Below are positions 1-8,826 of a DNA stretch of 64,000 bases, piece by piece. Position numbers and translations under genes: made by a program. Position 1 is the first letter of the stretch; every line of letters begins with the position of its first letter. Below the pieces are notes generated by a model, which saw only the letters and a program-made list of their open reading frames with translations, had not been told where the DNA came from and made no database searches. Source of the stretch: Mycobacterium palustre (lineage in GTDB: Bacteria; Actinomycetota; Actinomycetes; Mycobacteriales; Mycobacteriaceae); contig NZ_LQPJ01000070.1 of the NCBI RefSeq assembly GCF_002101785.1, forward strand, positions 1 to 64,000, written 5' to 3'.

Positions 1-113
1 CCGCCGAAACCCAATCCGGCGTTGAGGAATTGGCGCCCGATGCGGGGGTCGTACCCGAGCGCGTCGGCCAGCACCTTGACGTCGGCGCCCGTGGCCTCGC
101 ACACCTCATCGAC
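1..113 (-). pseudogene. UDP-glucose 6-dehydrogenase remnant, 5'-truncated, runs off left edge
   Basis: The minus strand encodes VCEATGADV followed by [12 protein letters not shown] and [10 protein letters not shown]. These are hallmarks of the central segment of UDP-glucose/GDP-mannose dehydrogenases, just before the catalytic Cys loop. Upstream of the codons at about 110 the same frame turns into Pro/Arg-rich sequence (PAQPRRQR) with no resemblance to the N-terminal Rossmann domain. The dprA stop lies only about 105 bp further upstream, so there is no room for the missing half. The rest of the C-terminal part would lie left of position 1 and cannot be seen. It is most likely a gene remnant from a deletion or rearrangement junction. 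A frameshifted full gene is excluded by the dprA boundary. Confidence 0.62.
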
Positions 114-218
114 GCGCTGGCGCCGCGGCTGAGCCGGCCGTCGGTCGCCCAAGCCGCCCGGTCCACCGCGCACGCGCTGGAATGGGTGATCGGCGAACGG
201 CTTCCCGCCTTACCCGGC

Positions 219-1352
219 TCATCGGGAACCGGCGCGAACGATGCGCCAGCTCCCCTCGTCGCGGCGCGCCAGGCCGCCCAGCTCCAGCATCGCCAGCGGC
301 CCGAGCACCCGCTCGGGTGCCAGCCCCGACGAGATCGCGACCTCGTCGACCGTGACGGAGCCCCGGCCCGGAAGCGCCTCGTACACCCGGCGCTCGTCGG
401 AGCTCAGCCCGTCCAGCTCGGTGGCGGGCAGGGGTTCTGCAGGCGCGAATTCGCCCATGCGGCCGACCAATTCGACGATGTCCTCGGCACGGGTGACCAG
501 TTCGGCGCCGTCGCGCAGCAGCGCGTGACACCCCGCCGACGCCGACGAGGTGACCGGTCCGGGCACCGCGGCCACCACCCGCCCCAGGGCCCGAGCCCAC
601 GCCGCGGTGCTGGCCGCGCCGCTGCGCAACCCCGCCTCCACCACCACCGCGGCCCCCGCGACGGCGGCCACCAGGCGGTTGCGGGTCAAGAACCGGTGCC
701 GCGCCGGGCGCACCCCGGGCGGATACTCGGTGAACAGCAACCCGTGCCGCCCGATGCGGTGCAGCAAGGTGGCATGCCCTGCCGGATAAGGGATGTCGAT
801 CCCGCCCGCCAGGGCCGCCACCGTGACGCCGTCGCAGTGCAGCGCGGCGCGGTGCGCCGCACCGTCGATTCCGTAGGCCCCGCCGGAGACCACCGCGACG
901 TCGCGCTCGACGAGGCCCGACGCCAGGTCGGCGGCCACCTGCTCGCCGTACACGGTCGAGGCGCGCGTTCCCACCAGGGCGGCCGCGCGGCGCGCCACGT
1001 CGTCGAGGCGGTGCGGTCCAAGCGCCCACAACACCAGCGGCGCCCCACCGCGGGCCTTGACCTTGGCGCCGCCGAACGCGGCGAATTCCAGCGTCGGCCA
1101 TTCGTCGCCGTCGGGGGTGATCAGCCGGCCGCCGCGGTCGGTGAGCAACTTCAGATCGGCCGCGGCCCTGTCGATTTCCCGCCTGGCCTCGGTGTGGCGC
1201 GCCAAGGCGTCGTCGACCGCCCCGCGCCGCACCCGGTCGGCCGCCTCCACCGGACCGACCCGCTGCACCAGCTCTGCCAGCCTCGCGCAGGGCGGTTCGG
1301 CCACCCGCGACAGGTAGGCCCACGCCAGTGGCACGGGATCCGGCGGCGTCAT
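219..1352 (-). CDS. dprA: DNA processing protein DprA (Smf family)
   Basis: The 377-residue cytoplasmic protein loads RecA onto single-stranded DNA during uptake and recombination in naturally competent bacteria; its role in mycobacteria is unclear. The Rossmann-like core carries the family signature VVSGGAYGIDGAAH (about residues 154-167) and the loop ALAGGIDIPYP. The C-terminal 60 residues look like the DprA winged helix. The ATG at 1352 was chosen because it overlaps the comM TGA (ATGA), implying translational coupling, and because MTPPDP gives the usual mycobacterial N-terminus. An in-frame ATG at 1442 would lie inside comM. It is the last gene of a yraN-comM-dprA operon. Confidence 0.93.
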   Translation of the reverse strand: MTPPDPVPLAWAYLSRVAEPPCARLAELVQRVGPVEAADRVRRGAVDDALARHTEARREIDRAAADLKLLTDRGGRLITPDGDEWPTLEFAAFGGAKVKARGGAPLVLWALGPHRLDDVARRAAALVGTRASTVYGEQVAADLASGLVERDVAVVSGGAYGIDGAAHRAALHCDGVTVAALAGGIDIPYPAGHATLLHRIGRHGLLFTEYPPGVRPARHRFLTRNRLVAAVAGAAVVVEAGLRSGAASTAAWARALGRVVAAVPGPVTSSASAGCHALLRDGAELVTRAEDIVELVGRMGEFAPAEPLPATELDGLSSDERRVYEALPGRGSVTVDEVAISSGLAPERVLGPLAMLELGGLARRDEGSWRIVRAGSR

Positions 1353-2860
1353 CGGTGCGCCCCCGGTTGGCGGAAACTCAGCGCGGCGGCGACCTCGCCG
1401 GGCCCGGGGACCTGCCGGCCGGCCAGGTCGGCCAGGCTCCACGCGACCCGCAGCGTGCGGTCCAGGCCGCGGATGCTGAGCAGCCCGCCGTCAAGCGCCT
1501 TGCGCAGCGGCTCCATGGCGGCGTTGCCGGGACGGAATTTTCGCCGCAGCAGCGTACCGCTCACCTCGGCGTTGGTGCGGACCCCGTAGGGCCGCCAGCG
1601 CTCGGCGGCCGCGCCGCGCGCCGCGGCCACCCGGCGGCGAACCTGCGCCGTCGACTCGCCGTCGGTCACCGAGATCGCGCCCGCGCGGATGGGATTCATC
1701 TGAACCCGCAAGTCGACACGGTCCATCAAGGGCCCGGACAGCTTGCCCAGATAGCGCCGCTTGGCCGGCGCCGCGCAGACGCAGTCGCGCGGGTCGGCCG
1801 GCGCGCACGGGCACGGGTTGGCGGCCAGCACCAGCTGGAAGCGCGCCGGGTAGGTGGCCACCCCGTCGCGGCGGGCCAGCCGAATTTCCCCGTCTTCCAA
1901 CGGCGTTCGCAGCGCCTCCAACGCGCGGACGCTGATCTCGGCGCACTCGTCGAGGAACAGCACGCCGCGATGGGCCCGGCTGACGGCGCCCGGGCGGGCC
2001 ATCCCCGAGCCGCCGCCGACCAGCGCCGCGACGCTCGAGCTGTGGTGCGGCGCCACGAACGGCGGCCTGGTGATCAACGGCGTGTCCGCGGCCAGCAGGC
2101 CGGCCACCGAGTGGATCGCGGTGACTTCCAGGGACTCGTCCTCGGTCAGCGGCGGCAACAGTCCCGGAAGGCGTTGCGCCAGCATCGTTTTGCCCACTCC
2201 GGGCGGCCCGGTGAGCATCAGGTGATGCGCCCCGGCCGCCGCCACCTCCACCGCGTACCGCGCCTGCGACTGCCCGACCACGTCGGCCAGATCCGCCGCC
2301 GGCTCGGCGGGCGGGGCCTTCGCGGTGACCCGGGGGTCCAGGTCGCCGGCGCCGCCCAACCAGCCCCGCAGCTGCCGCAGCGTGCGCACGCCCCACACGT
2401 CGATCCCGTCGACGAGGCTGGCCTCGGCCAGATTGTCCGCCGGCACGACGACGGTCGGCCAGCCCTCGCGCTTGGCGGCCACCACGGCCGGCAGCACCCC
2501 GCGCACCGGCCGCACCCGCCCGTCGAGTGAAAGCTCGCCCAGCAGCACCGTCTTCTCCAGGCGCGCCCATGGGCGCTTCCGCTGCACCGACAGCACCGCC
2601 GCGGCGAGGGCGATGTCGTAGACCGACCCCATCTTGGGCAGCGTCGCCGGCGATAGGGCGAGCGTCAGGCGGGACTGCGGCCAGTCGTTTCCGCAGTTGG
2701 TGACCGCCGCGCGGACGCGGTCGCGGGACTCCTGCAGCGCGGCGTCGGGCAGGCCCACCAGGTGCACGCCCGGCAATCCGGAGCTGATGTCGGCCTCGAT
2801 CTCGACGATCTCGCCGTCCAGTCCGCGAACGGCGACCGAGAAGGCCCGCCCCAGCGCCAT
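1349..2860 (-). CDS. comM: ComM/YifB family AAA+ ATPase (Mg-chelatase-like)
   Basis: The 503-residue ATPase belongs to the ComM/YifB family, which promotes branch migration during integration of transforming DNA in other bacteria. The N-terminal ChlI-like domain spans about 1-170. The AAA+ core follows, with Walker A GPPGVGKT near residues 218-225 and Walker B GVLFLDE. The C-terminal helical domain ends near LAGRQVPGPGEVAAAL. It matches the usual mycobacterial length of 503. The ATG at 2860 shares one base with the yraN stop, and its own TGA overlaps the dprA start, so the three genes are tightly coupled. Functional competence is not established for this genus. Confidence 0.95.
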   Translation of the reverse strand: MALGRAFSVAVRGLDGEIVEIEADISSGLPGVHLVGLPDAALQESRDRVRAAVTNCGNDWPQSRLTLALSPATLPKMGSVYDIALAAAVLSVQRKRPWARLEKTVLLGELSLDGRVRPVRGVLPAVVAAKREGWPTVVVPADNLAEASLVDGIDVWGVRTLRQLRGWLGGAGDLDPRVTAKAPPAEPAADLADVVGQSQARYAVEVAAAGAHHLMLTGPPGVGKTMLAQRLPGLLPPLTEDESLEVTAIHSVAGLLAADTPLITRPPFVAPHHSSSVAALVGGGSGMARPGAVSRAHRGVLFLDECAEISVRALEALRTPLEDGEIRLARRDGVATYPARFQLVLAANPCPCAPADPRDCVCAAPAKRRYLGKLSGPLMDRVDLRVQMNPIRAGAISVTDGESTAQVRRRVAAARGAAAERWRPYGVRTNAEVSGTLLRRKFRPGNAAMEPLRKALDGGLLSIRGLDRTLRVAWSLADLAGRQVPGPGEVAAALSFRQPGAHR

Positions 2861-3237
2861 CAGCCGATCCCCTGCAGGTGCGTGATTTCCGGGGTGCGGT
2901 GCCGCCCGACGCGCACGCCGATCACGTCCAGGCGCAACGCCGCCCACCGCTGGTCCTGCCCGGTCAGCCACAGCCCGGCCAGCCGGCGCAGCCGACCGAC
3001 CTTGCGCGGCGTGACCGCGTAGGCCAGCCCGCCGTAGCCGTCGCCGCGGCGGGTCTTCACCTCGACGAAAACCACGGTGCGGGTGGCGTCGTCGCAGGCG
3101 ATGACGTCCAGTTCGCCATAGCGGCACCGCCAATTGCGGCCCAGGATCCGCAATCCCATCCGGGTCAGGTGGTCCACCGCGAGCGCCTCGCCCATCGCCC
3201 CGAGCTCGATTCGGGTCATCGTCGTGTGCGTCGTCAT
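2860..3237 (-). CDS. YraN family (UPF0102) putative endonuclease
   Basis: The 125-residue protein has the Holliday-junction-resolvase-like fold of UPF0102. The PD-(D/E)xK-type motif is visible as GELDVI followed by VFVEVKTR. No enzymatic activity has been firmly assigned to the family. I placed the start at the ATG at 3237 (MTTHTTMTRIELGAMGE), which fits the mycobacterial family length. A start at 3297 would add 20 residues that do not look conserved. It is the first gene of the yraN-comM-dprA operon. About 100 bp separate it from the fdhD stop, with no obvious terminator. Confidence 0.85.
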   Translation of the reverse strand: MTTHTTMTRIELGAMGEALAVDHLTRMGLRILGRNWRCRYGELDVIACDDATRTVVFVEVKTRRGDGYGGLAYAVTPRKVGRLRRLAGLWLTGQDQRWAALRLDVIGVRVGRHRTPEITHLQGIG

Positions 3238-3340
3238 GGGAGCCACCGTGCCCGGTGACCACGACGCGAGGCGACGCCGCGGGGGCCGAACCGTCACCGA
3301 AACCGGCGGTTATCCCCAGACGGGGATCCGTCCACAGCGG

Positions 3341-4171
3341 TTAGGTGATGCGGTCGGCCCTGGTGTAGACGTTCATCGAGTCCTGCCGCAAAAACGCGAC
3401 CAGCGTCATCCCGGACTCCTCGGCCAGCGAGACCGCCAGCGACGACGGCGCGGACACCGCCGCCAGCACGGGTATCCCGGCCATCACCGCCTTCTGCGTC
3501 AGCTCGAACGACGCCCGGCCGCTGACCAGCAGCACCGAACCGCGCAGCGGCACCCGGTGCTGTTCCAGCGCCCAGCCGATGACCTTGTCGACGGCGTTGT
3601 GGCGGCCGATGTCCTCGCGCACCACAAGCATGGTGCCGTCGACGCCGAACAGCGCCGCGGCGTGCAGCCCGCCGGTGGTGTCGAACACCTTTTGCGCGGC
3701 GCGCAGCCGGCCGGGCATCTCCTGCAGCGCCGCCGCGGCGACGGCCGCCGGATCGGTTTCGGGCATGAAGCGGCTGATCAGCCGGACCGCCTCCAGCGAC
3801 GCCTTGCCACAGACCCCGCACGACGAGGTGGTGTAGAAGTTGCGGGTGACGTCGAGGCCCGGCGGGGCGACACCCGGGGCCAGGGTGACGTCGAGGACGT
3901 TGTAGGTGTTGGCGTCGTCGTCGCCGCGCCCGCCGCAATACCGGATGGCCACCACGTCCTCGCGGGCCCCGATCACCCCTTCGGTGAGCAGAAAGCCTTG
4001 CGCCAGTTCGAAATCCGAACCGGGCGTGCGCATCGTCACCGTGACCGCCGCCCCGTCGACCCTGATCTCGAGGGGCTCCTCGACGGCCAGAGTTTCCGGT
4101 CGCGTGACCGCGCGGCCGGCGGTGAGATGGCGTGCGCGGCGGCGTGCCGTTACCTGACCCACGCAGGCCAA
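3341..4171 (-). CDS. fdhD: Formate dehydrogenase accessory sulfurtransferase FdhD
   Basis: The 276-residue protein is thought to transfer sulfur from a cysteine desulfurase to the molybdenum cofactor of formate dehydrogenase. The catalytic cysteine motif SSCGVCGK is present, as are the conserved [12 protein letters not shown] region and [14 protein letters not shown]. Length equals the M. tuberculosis protein. In M. tuberculosis it sits beside the formate dehydrogenase gene fdhF; here the neighbour is an unrelated reductase, so the target enzyme must be encoded elsewhere or be lost. Confidence 0.95.
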   Translation of the reverse strand: MACVGQVTARRRARHLTAGRAVTRPETLAVEEPLEIRVDGAAVTVTMRTPGSDFELAQGFLLTEGVIGAREDVVAIRYCGGRGDDDANTYNVLDVTLAPGVAPPGLDVTRNFYTTSSCGVCGKASLEAVRLISRFMPETDPAAVAAAALQEMPGRLRAAQKVFDTTGGLHAAALFGVDGTMLVVREDIGRHNAVDKVIGWALEQHRVPLRGSVLLVSGRASFELTQKAVMAGIPVLAAVSAPSSLAVSLAEESGMTLVAFLRQDSMNVYTRADRIT

Positions 4172-4189
4172 ACTACCTTGGTGCGCCCG

Positions 4190-5170
4190 TCAGACCGCCT
4201 GAGCCAGCGCCGCCAGGGTGTCCGCCGAGGAGTGCACCGGGCGCCAGCCGAGCTGATCGCGCGCCTTGCTGGTGTCCATCACCACCGACGTGCGCGCGAC
4301 GTGCAGCCATTCCAGCATCGACGGGATGAACGGCACCTTCGAGATCGCGGCCGACGCCGCGGAGGCGGCCACGGCCGGAACCCGCACCGGCCGGCCCCCC
4401 AGCGCCCGGGCGACATCCGACACCGTGACCAGGCCGTCGCCGGCGATGTTGTAGGCGCCGGGCGGGGCGGGCGCCGTCGCCGCCAGGGCGATCGCCTCGG
4501 CGACGTCGTCGTGATGGACCAGCTGCAGCGGGAAACCGGGATCCGGCACCACCGGCTTCAACACCGGCGCCACCTTGGCCAACGCGCGCACCGGCCCGGG
4601 CAGCTGGTTCCACGGCATCGCGTCGGCCAGGGCCGTTGCCTCGGGCCCGGCCACGATGCACGGCCGCAGGATGAACACCTCGAGCGGCGAATCCTTGGTG
4701 ATCTCGACGAGCAGCGCCTCGCACTGGGCCTTCTGGGCGGAGTAGTAGTGCTCGGCCGAGCCCCGCGGCGGCACGTCCTCGGTGATCGGAACGGGGTTAT
4801 CGGAGTGGTAGCCGTACGCCGCGACCGACGACGTGTACACGAGGCGCCGCGGACGCTCGGCGGCGACGGTCGCCTCGAACACGTTGCGCGTGCCCTGCAG
4901 GTTGATCCGCGAGCTCTCGTCTCGCGAACCCATGATGATGAACGCCAAGTGGACCACCACGTCCGCCTGGGCCACCAGGGCGTCAACGGCGTCGCGGTCG
5001 AGGATGTCGCCCTGCTGGTAGCGGGTTTTCACCCAGCCACGCGACGACGGGTCGAACGGCCGGCGGGCCATCCCGATGATGCTGTCCACCGCCGGCTCGC
5101 CCTCCAGCGCCGTCACCGCGGAGATACCGATCTCGCCGGTCGGCCCGGTCACGGCCACGGTCAATCCCAC
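4190..5170 (-). CDS. NAD-dependent epimerase/dehydratase (extended SDR)
   Basis: The 326-residue extended short-chain dehydrogenase has a dinucleotide-binding loop TGPTGEIG at the very N-terminus and the catalytic YYSAQKAQ (YxxxK). An upstream TSSVAAYG gives the active-site Ser. The substrate is unknown; the fold suits sugar nucleotides, sterols or flavonoid-like carbonyls. The GTG at 5170 was chosen because a perfect GGAGG lies five bases upstream and the Rossmann strand follows at once. An ATG at 5275 would add 35 residues of poor quality. It is divergent from the ANTAR gene. It occupies the position where M. tuberculosis carries fdhF. Confidence 0.85.
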   Translation of the reverse strand: MGLTVAVTGPTGEIGISAVTALEGEPAVDSIIGMARRPFDPSSRGWVKTRYQQGDILDRDAVDALVAQADVVVHLAFIIMGSRDESSRINLQGTRNVFEATVAAERPRRLVYTSSVAAYGYHSDNPVPITEDVPPRGSAEHYYSAQKAQCEALLVEITKDSPLEVFILRPCIVAGPEATALADAMPWNQLPGPVRALAKVAPVLKPVVPDPGFPLQLVHHDDVAEAIALAATAPAPPGAYNIAGDGLVTVSDVARALGGRPVRVPAVAASAASAAISKVPFIPSMLEWLHVARTSVVMDTSKARDQLGWRPVHSSADTLAALAQAV

Positions 5171-5358
5171 CTGAACCTCCTTCCCTTCCGCAGCCCTGCG
5201 GAAACCACGATCGCAGAAGTCCCGACACCCCGTCTGCGCCGTCGCCTCCTTGCGGATGCGAATCTTTCGGCGCATAAAGGCGAGATACCGTGTACGTCCG
5301 GTGTGGCGGACGATAATGGACGGCGATTGCGCGCGGGCCTAACTACCTGCACCGCAGA

Positions 5359-6132
5359 ATGGGGCACCAGATGGCTGACGAATCGGTCGGCGGTTCGACA
5401 CCCGGGGGCGAGAGGGCCGACCCGGCGACCGTCTTCGCCGCCTTGGCCGAGATCATCTACCAGGGTTCGGACGCCAGACAGATGTACGCGGCGATCTGCA
5501 TCGCCGCCACGCTGACCGTGCGGGGCTGCGACCACGCCAGCCTGATGGTCCGGGAAAACGACCGATACGTCACCGTCGGGGCCAGCGACCGGCTGGCCCA
5601 GCAGATCGACGAGCTGGAGCGGCGCGCCGGCGACGGCCCGTGCATCGACGCCATCGAGGAGGAGACCCCGCAGATCGACACGGACCTGACCTCGCCGTCG
5701 CTGTGGCCCAAGCTGGCGAAGATTTTGGTGGACGAGACGCCGGTGCGCGGAGCCATGGGCTTTCGACTTTTGATCGACAAGCGAAAGGCGGCCGCGCTCA
5801 ACCTTTTCAGCGACACCCCCAACATGTTCGACGCCGAGTCGGCCGGCCGGGCGGCGGTGCTGGCGTCGTTCGCCAGCGTGGCGATCAGCGCGGTTTCCAA
5901 GGGCGAGGACGCGGCGAGCCTGCGGCGCGGGCTGCTGAGCAACCGCGAGATCGGCAAGGCGGTCGGCATGCTGATGCTGCTACACGACATGAGCGAAGAC
6001 CAGGCGTTCGACCTGCTGCGGCGGCACTCCCAGGCGCTCAACATCAAGCTGGCCGACGTGGCGCGCGCCGTCATCGACAAGCGCGGTGAACTGCCGACCC
6101 ACGGCGCCGGCCAGTCCCTGGCGGCCAGGTAG
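5359..6132 (+). CDS. GAF-ANTAR domain RNA-binding antiterminator
   Basis: The 257-residue two-domain regulator has a GAF sensor at about 45-190 (GDGPCIDAIEEETPQI is typical) and an ANTAR domain at about 198-250 (SNREIGKAVGMLM, then AFDLLRRHSQ, then ADVARAVI). ANTAR proteins bind paired hexaloop RNA hairpins and prevent termination. The ligand and RNA targets are unknown. The start could be the ATG at 5359 or the one at 5371, which has a GGGG about eight bases upstream. A GATAAT at 5311-5316 is a possible -10 element in the 190-bp divergent region shared with the reductase. It is convergent with the next gene, with 11 bp between stops. Confidence 0.88.
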   Translation: MGHQMADESVGGSTPGGERADPATVFAALAEIIYQGSDARQMYAAICIAATLTVRGCDHASLMVRENDRYVTVGASDRLAQQIDELERRAGDGPCIDAIEEETPQIDTDLTSPSLWPKLAKILVDETPVRGAMGFRLLIDKRKAAALNLFSDTPNMFDAESAGRAAVLASFASVAISAVSKGEDAASLRRGLLSNREIGKAVGMLMLLHDMSEDQAFDLLRRHSQALNIKLADVARAVIDKRGELPTHGAGQSLAAR

Positions 6133-6143
6133 ATCGGCCCGGC

Positions 6144-6449
6144 CTATTCCGGCAGCCGCAGCTCGGGCTTTTCGACCTCTTCGATGTTGACGTCCTTGAA
6201 GGTCACCACGCGCACCTGCTTGACGAACCGGGCCGGGCGGTACATGTCCCACACCCAGGCGTCGGACAGCCGCAGCTCGAAGTAGACCTCGCCGTCGGCG
6301 TTGCGCGGCATCATCTCGACGCTGTTGGCGAGATAGAAGCGCCGCTCGGTTTCCACGACGTAGCTGAACTGGCCGACGATGTCCTTGTATTCGCGGTACA
6401 GCGAGAGCTCCATCTCGGTTTCGTACTTTTCGAGATCTTCTGCGCTCAT
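6144..6449 (-). CDS. DUF2469 family conserved actinobacterial protein
   Basis: The 101-residue acidic protein matches the conserved Rv2901c family in size and sequence character (MSAEDLEKYETEMELSLYRE at the start, EVYFELRLSDAWVWDMYRP in the middle). No catalytic motif is evident and no function is known to me. It lies immediately downstream of rnhB and lepB, an arrangement conserved in mycobacteria, which suggests co-transcription. Confidence 0.9.
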   Translation of the reverse strand: MSAEDLEKYETEMELSLYREYKDIVGQFSYVVETERRFYLANSVEMMPRNADGEVYFELRLSDAWVWDMYRPARFVKQVRVVTFKDVNIEEVEKPELRLPE

Positions 6450-6504
6450 CTGCCACTCATCTGCTCAGACGTCCTTCTTCCCAGGAACCTGGTTCCATCT
6501 TTCC

Positions 6505-7224
6505 TCACCCGTATCCGGCGCGCTCGGCCGGAGGGTCCGGTTTGCATTCGGCCACCAGTCGCGGTCCCGCGCCGGTAGCCACCCGCCGCACGTTGATGAA
6601 CGAATAGCGGTGCGCGGGCGAGGGCCCCAGCCGGGACAGCGCCGTCGAATGCGCCGGCGTGCTGTAGCCCTTGTGGTCGGCGAAGCCGTAGCCGGGATGC
6701 TCGCCGTCCATCTCGACCATCAGCCGGTCGCGGCTGACCTTGGCCAGCACGCTGGCCGCCGCGATGCAGGCGGCCACCGCGTCTCCGCCGATCACCGGCA
6801 GCGACGGCATCGGCAGGCCGGGCACCCGGAAACCGTCGCTGAGCACGTAGCCCGGGCGCACCGCCAGGCCGGCGACCGCGCGGCGCATGCCCTCGATGTT
6901 GGCCGCGTGCACCCCGCGCCGGTCGACCTCTTCGGGCGGGATGAACACCACGTGGTAGGCCAGGGCGTAGCGGCGGATCAGCGGGAACAGCTTCTCCCGC
7001 ATCTTCTCGGTGAGCTTTTTCGAATCGTCAAGGGCCGCAAGGCTTTCGAATCGGCCCGGCCCCAGCACGCAGGCCGCCACCACCAGCGGGCCCGCGCAGG
7101 CGCCGCGGCCCACCTCGTCGACCCCGGCCACGGGGCCGAGCCCGCTGCGGTACAGCGCGGACTCGAGGGTGCGCAATCCGGACGACTTGCGGATCACCGT
7201 CCGCGGCGGCCACGTCGTGGCCAC
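6505..7224 (-). CDS. rnhB: Ribonuclease HII
   Basis: The 239-residue enzyme cleaves the RNA strand of RNA-DNA hybrids and removes misincorporated ribonucleotides. The signature [17 protein letters not shown] supplies the first catalytic Asp-Glu pair; later acidic residues lie in DDSKKLTEK and VLSDGF. The GTG at 7224 begins two bases after the lepB TAG and yields [13 protein letters not shown], which matches the mycobacterial N-terminus. The open frame continues upstream into lepB but that extension is not meaningful. It is part of the rplS-lepB-rnhB run. Confidence 0.94.
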   Translation of the reverse strand: MATTWPPRTVIRKSSGLRTLESALYRSGLGPVAGVDEVGRGACAGPLVVAACVLGPGRFESLAALDDSKKLTEKMREKLFPLIRRYALAYHVVFIPPEEVDRRGVHAANIEGMRRAVAGLAVRPGYVLSDGFRVPGLPMPSLPVIGGDAVAACIAAASVLAKVSRDRLMVEMDGEHPGYGFADHKGYSTPAHSTALSRLGPSPAHRYSFINVRRVATGAGPRLVAECKPDPPAERAGYG

Positions 7225-7226
7225 GG

Positions 7227-8117
7227 CTACCGACTTTGTTGGGGGTTCACCGAACCCACGCCACCCCACCGTGAGGGCGGCCAGACGATGAACCTCGCCT
7301 TGCCGATGACGTTGGACACCGGCACCGTGCCCGCCATCGGGTCGCCGGTGCACAGGATGCCCTTGAGCGCCTCGGCGGGGACGCTGGTGCAGTGCGCCCG
7401 CGAGTCCGCCGAGTGCGTCCGGTTGTCGCCCATCACCCACAGCCGGCCGGCCGGCACGGTGACCGGCCCGAACTCGCTGCCCAGGCACGGGTACACCGAC
7501 GGGTCGGCCATCATGGTGGCCGGGTCCAGGTAGGGCTCCTTGAGCGGCTTGCCGTTGACCGTCAGCCCGGTGTCGGCCCGGCACTGCACGGTCTGTCCCC
7601 CGACCGCGATCACCCGCTTGACCAGGTCGTTCTCGTCGGGTGGCACGAACCCGATGAACGACAGCGCGTTCTGCACCCAGCGCAACGCGGTGTTGTTCGA
7701 GCGGATCGACTTGTACCCGAGGTTCCACGACGGCGGTCCCTTGAAGACGATCACGTCGCCGGGATGCGGCGAGCCGAAGCGGTAGGTGAGCTTGTCCACC
7801 ATGATCCGGTCGCCGACGCAGCCGCTGCAGCCGTGCAGCGTGGGTTCCATGGACTCCGACGGGATCAGGTACGGGCGCGCCACGAACGTCAGCATCACGT
7901 AGTAGAGCACCACCGCGATGAGCGCGAGGATGACCGTCTCGCGCAGCGCCGACTTCTTCTTGGGTTCCGGCCCGACCGACTCGGGAGGCACGGGGGGCGG
8001 CAGGGCCTGAAGACCGTCGGCGGACGCCTCGGGGTCCCTGGGGTCGCGGGTCGAAACCTTCGGCTCTGACTGGCCGGCGTCGGACGGAGGCTCAGGTGAG
8101 TCCGGGTTGTCGGTCAC
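7227..8117 (-). CDS. lepB: Signal peptidase I
   Basis: The 296-residue membrane-anchored protease removes Sec and Tat signal peptides on the outer face of the membrane. A Pro-rich, acidic cytoplasmic N-terminus of about 60 residues is followed by one membrane helix at about 61-80. The catalytic Ser is in SESMEPT (residue 89) and the general-base Lys in [11 protein letters not shown] (about 167). The [11 protein letters not shown] box near the C-terminus completes the family motifs. The insert GCSGCVGDR after the Ser motif is usual for mycobacterial LepB. It lies between rplS and rnhB. Confidence 0.96.
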   Translation of the reverse strand: MTDNPDSPEPPSDAGQSEPKVSTRDPRDPEASADGLQALPPPVPPESVGPEPKKKSALRETVILALIAVVLYYVMLTFVARPYLIPSESMEPTLHGCSGCVGDRIMVDKLTYRFGSPHPGDVIVFKGPPSWNLGYKSIRSNNTALRWVQNALSFIGFVPPDENDLVKRVIAVGGQTVQCRADTGLTVNGKPLKEPYLDPATMMADPSVYPCLGSEFGPVTVPAGRLWVMGDNRTHSADSRAHCTSVPAEALKGILCTGDPMAGTVPVSNVIGKARFIVWPPSRWGGVGSVNPQQSR

Positions 8118-8144
8118 GAGATCACCCTAGCCAGGGCCGCTCGG

Positions 8145-8486
8145 TCAGCGCTTTTCCTTGATCTTGGCCTTCTTGCCGCGGAGTTCACGCAGGTAGTACA
8201 GCTTGGCGCGGCGCACGTCGCCACGGGTCACCACCTCGATGCGGTCGATGTTCGGCGAGTGCACCGGGAAGGTCCGCTCGACGCCGACGCCGTAGCTCTC
8301 CTTGCGCACGGTGAACGTCTCGCGGATGCCTCCGCCCTGCCGGCGGATCACCACGCCCTTGAACACCTGGATACGCTCCTTGGCGCCCTCGATGACCTTC
8401 ACGTGCACGTTGATGGTGTCACCCGGGTTGAAGGCCGGGATGTCGTCGCGCAGCGACGCTTGGTCGACGAAGTCCAGCCGGTTCAT
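8145..8486 (-). CDS. rplS: 50S ribosomal protein L19
   Basis: The 113-residue protein has the standard L19 pattern ([50 protein letters not shown]). It sits at the 30S-50S interface. It starts at the ATG at 8486, and an AGGAAGT is visible upstream on the minus strand. It is the first gene of rplS-lepB-rnhB. A GC-rich hairpin (arms cccacgc/gcgtggg, 8528-8544) lies in its leader and may be a simple leader structure. Confidence 0.97.
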   Translation of the reverse strand: MNRLDFVDQASLRDDIPAFNPGDTINVHVKVIEGAKERIQVFKGVVIRRQGGGIRETFTVRKESYGVGVERTFPVHSPNIDRIEVVTRGDVRRAKLYYLRELRGKKAKIKEKR

Positions 8487-8826
8487 TCTTAGAACTTCCT
8501 TGCGGTCGCGGCTTGCGGCGGCGGCCCACGCGGGGGCGTGGGCGTGGTCAAGCCGATGGGTTTCGGGCTTCTAGCGCGTATCTCGCAGCAGGCGGGAAGC
8601 GGCCCGGCCCACTGACACGTTGGAGACAACTGGCCAATTGTGCCAGACGGCCCGCGCGCTTTGAAAATCACGTGTAAACGTCGCGGTTCGCAGCGCGCTC
8701 AAGGCGTCGGCGGGTGGTACACATGACTGGGGTCGAAACGCGCTGGTGGCGCCTGAAACTCTGGCTTCCGCGGCAGCCCGCGACGCGGCCCGCCCACAAC
8801 TGTTTCGCGTCGGAGGAGATCGAAAA
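8487..8826. other. Divergent intergenic region rplS / lppW
   Basis: This is about 340 bp between two divergently read genes. It must hold both promoters, but I cannot place either with confidence. Visible items are a short GC hairpin near 8528-8544 in the rplS leader and a GGAGGAG Shine-Dalgarno at about 8812-8818 for lppW. A possible upstream open frame (GTG at 8714) overlaps the lppW signal peptide and shows no protein-like features. Confidence 0.5.
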
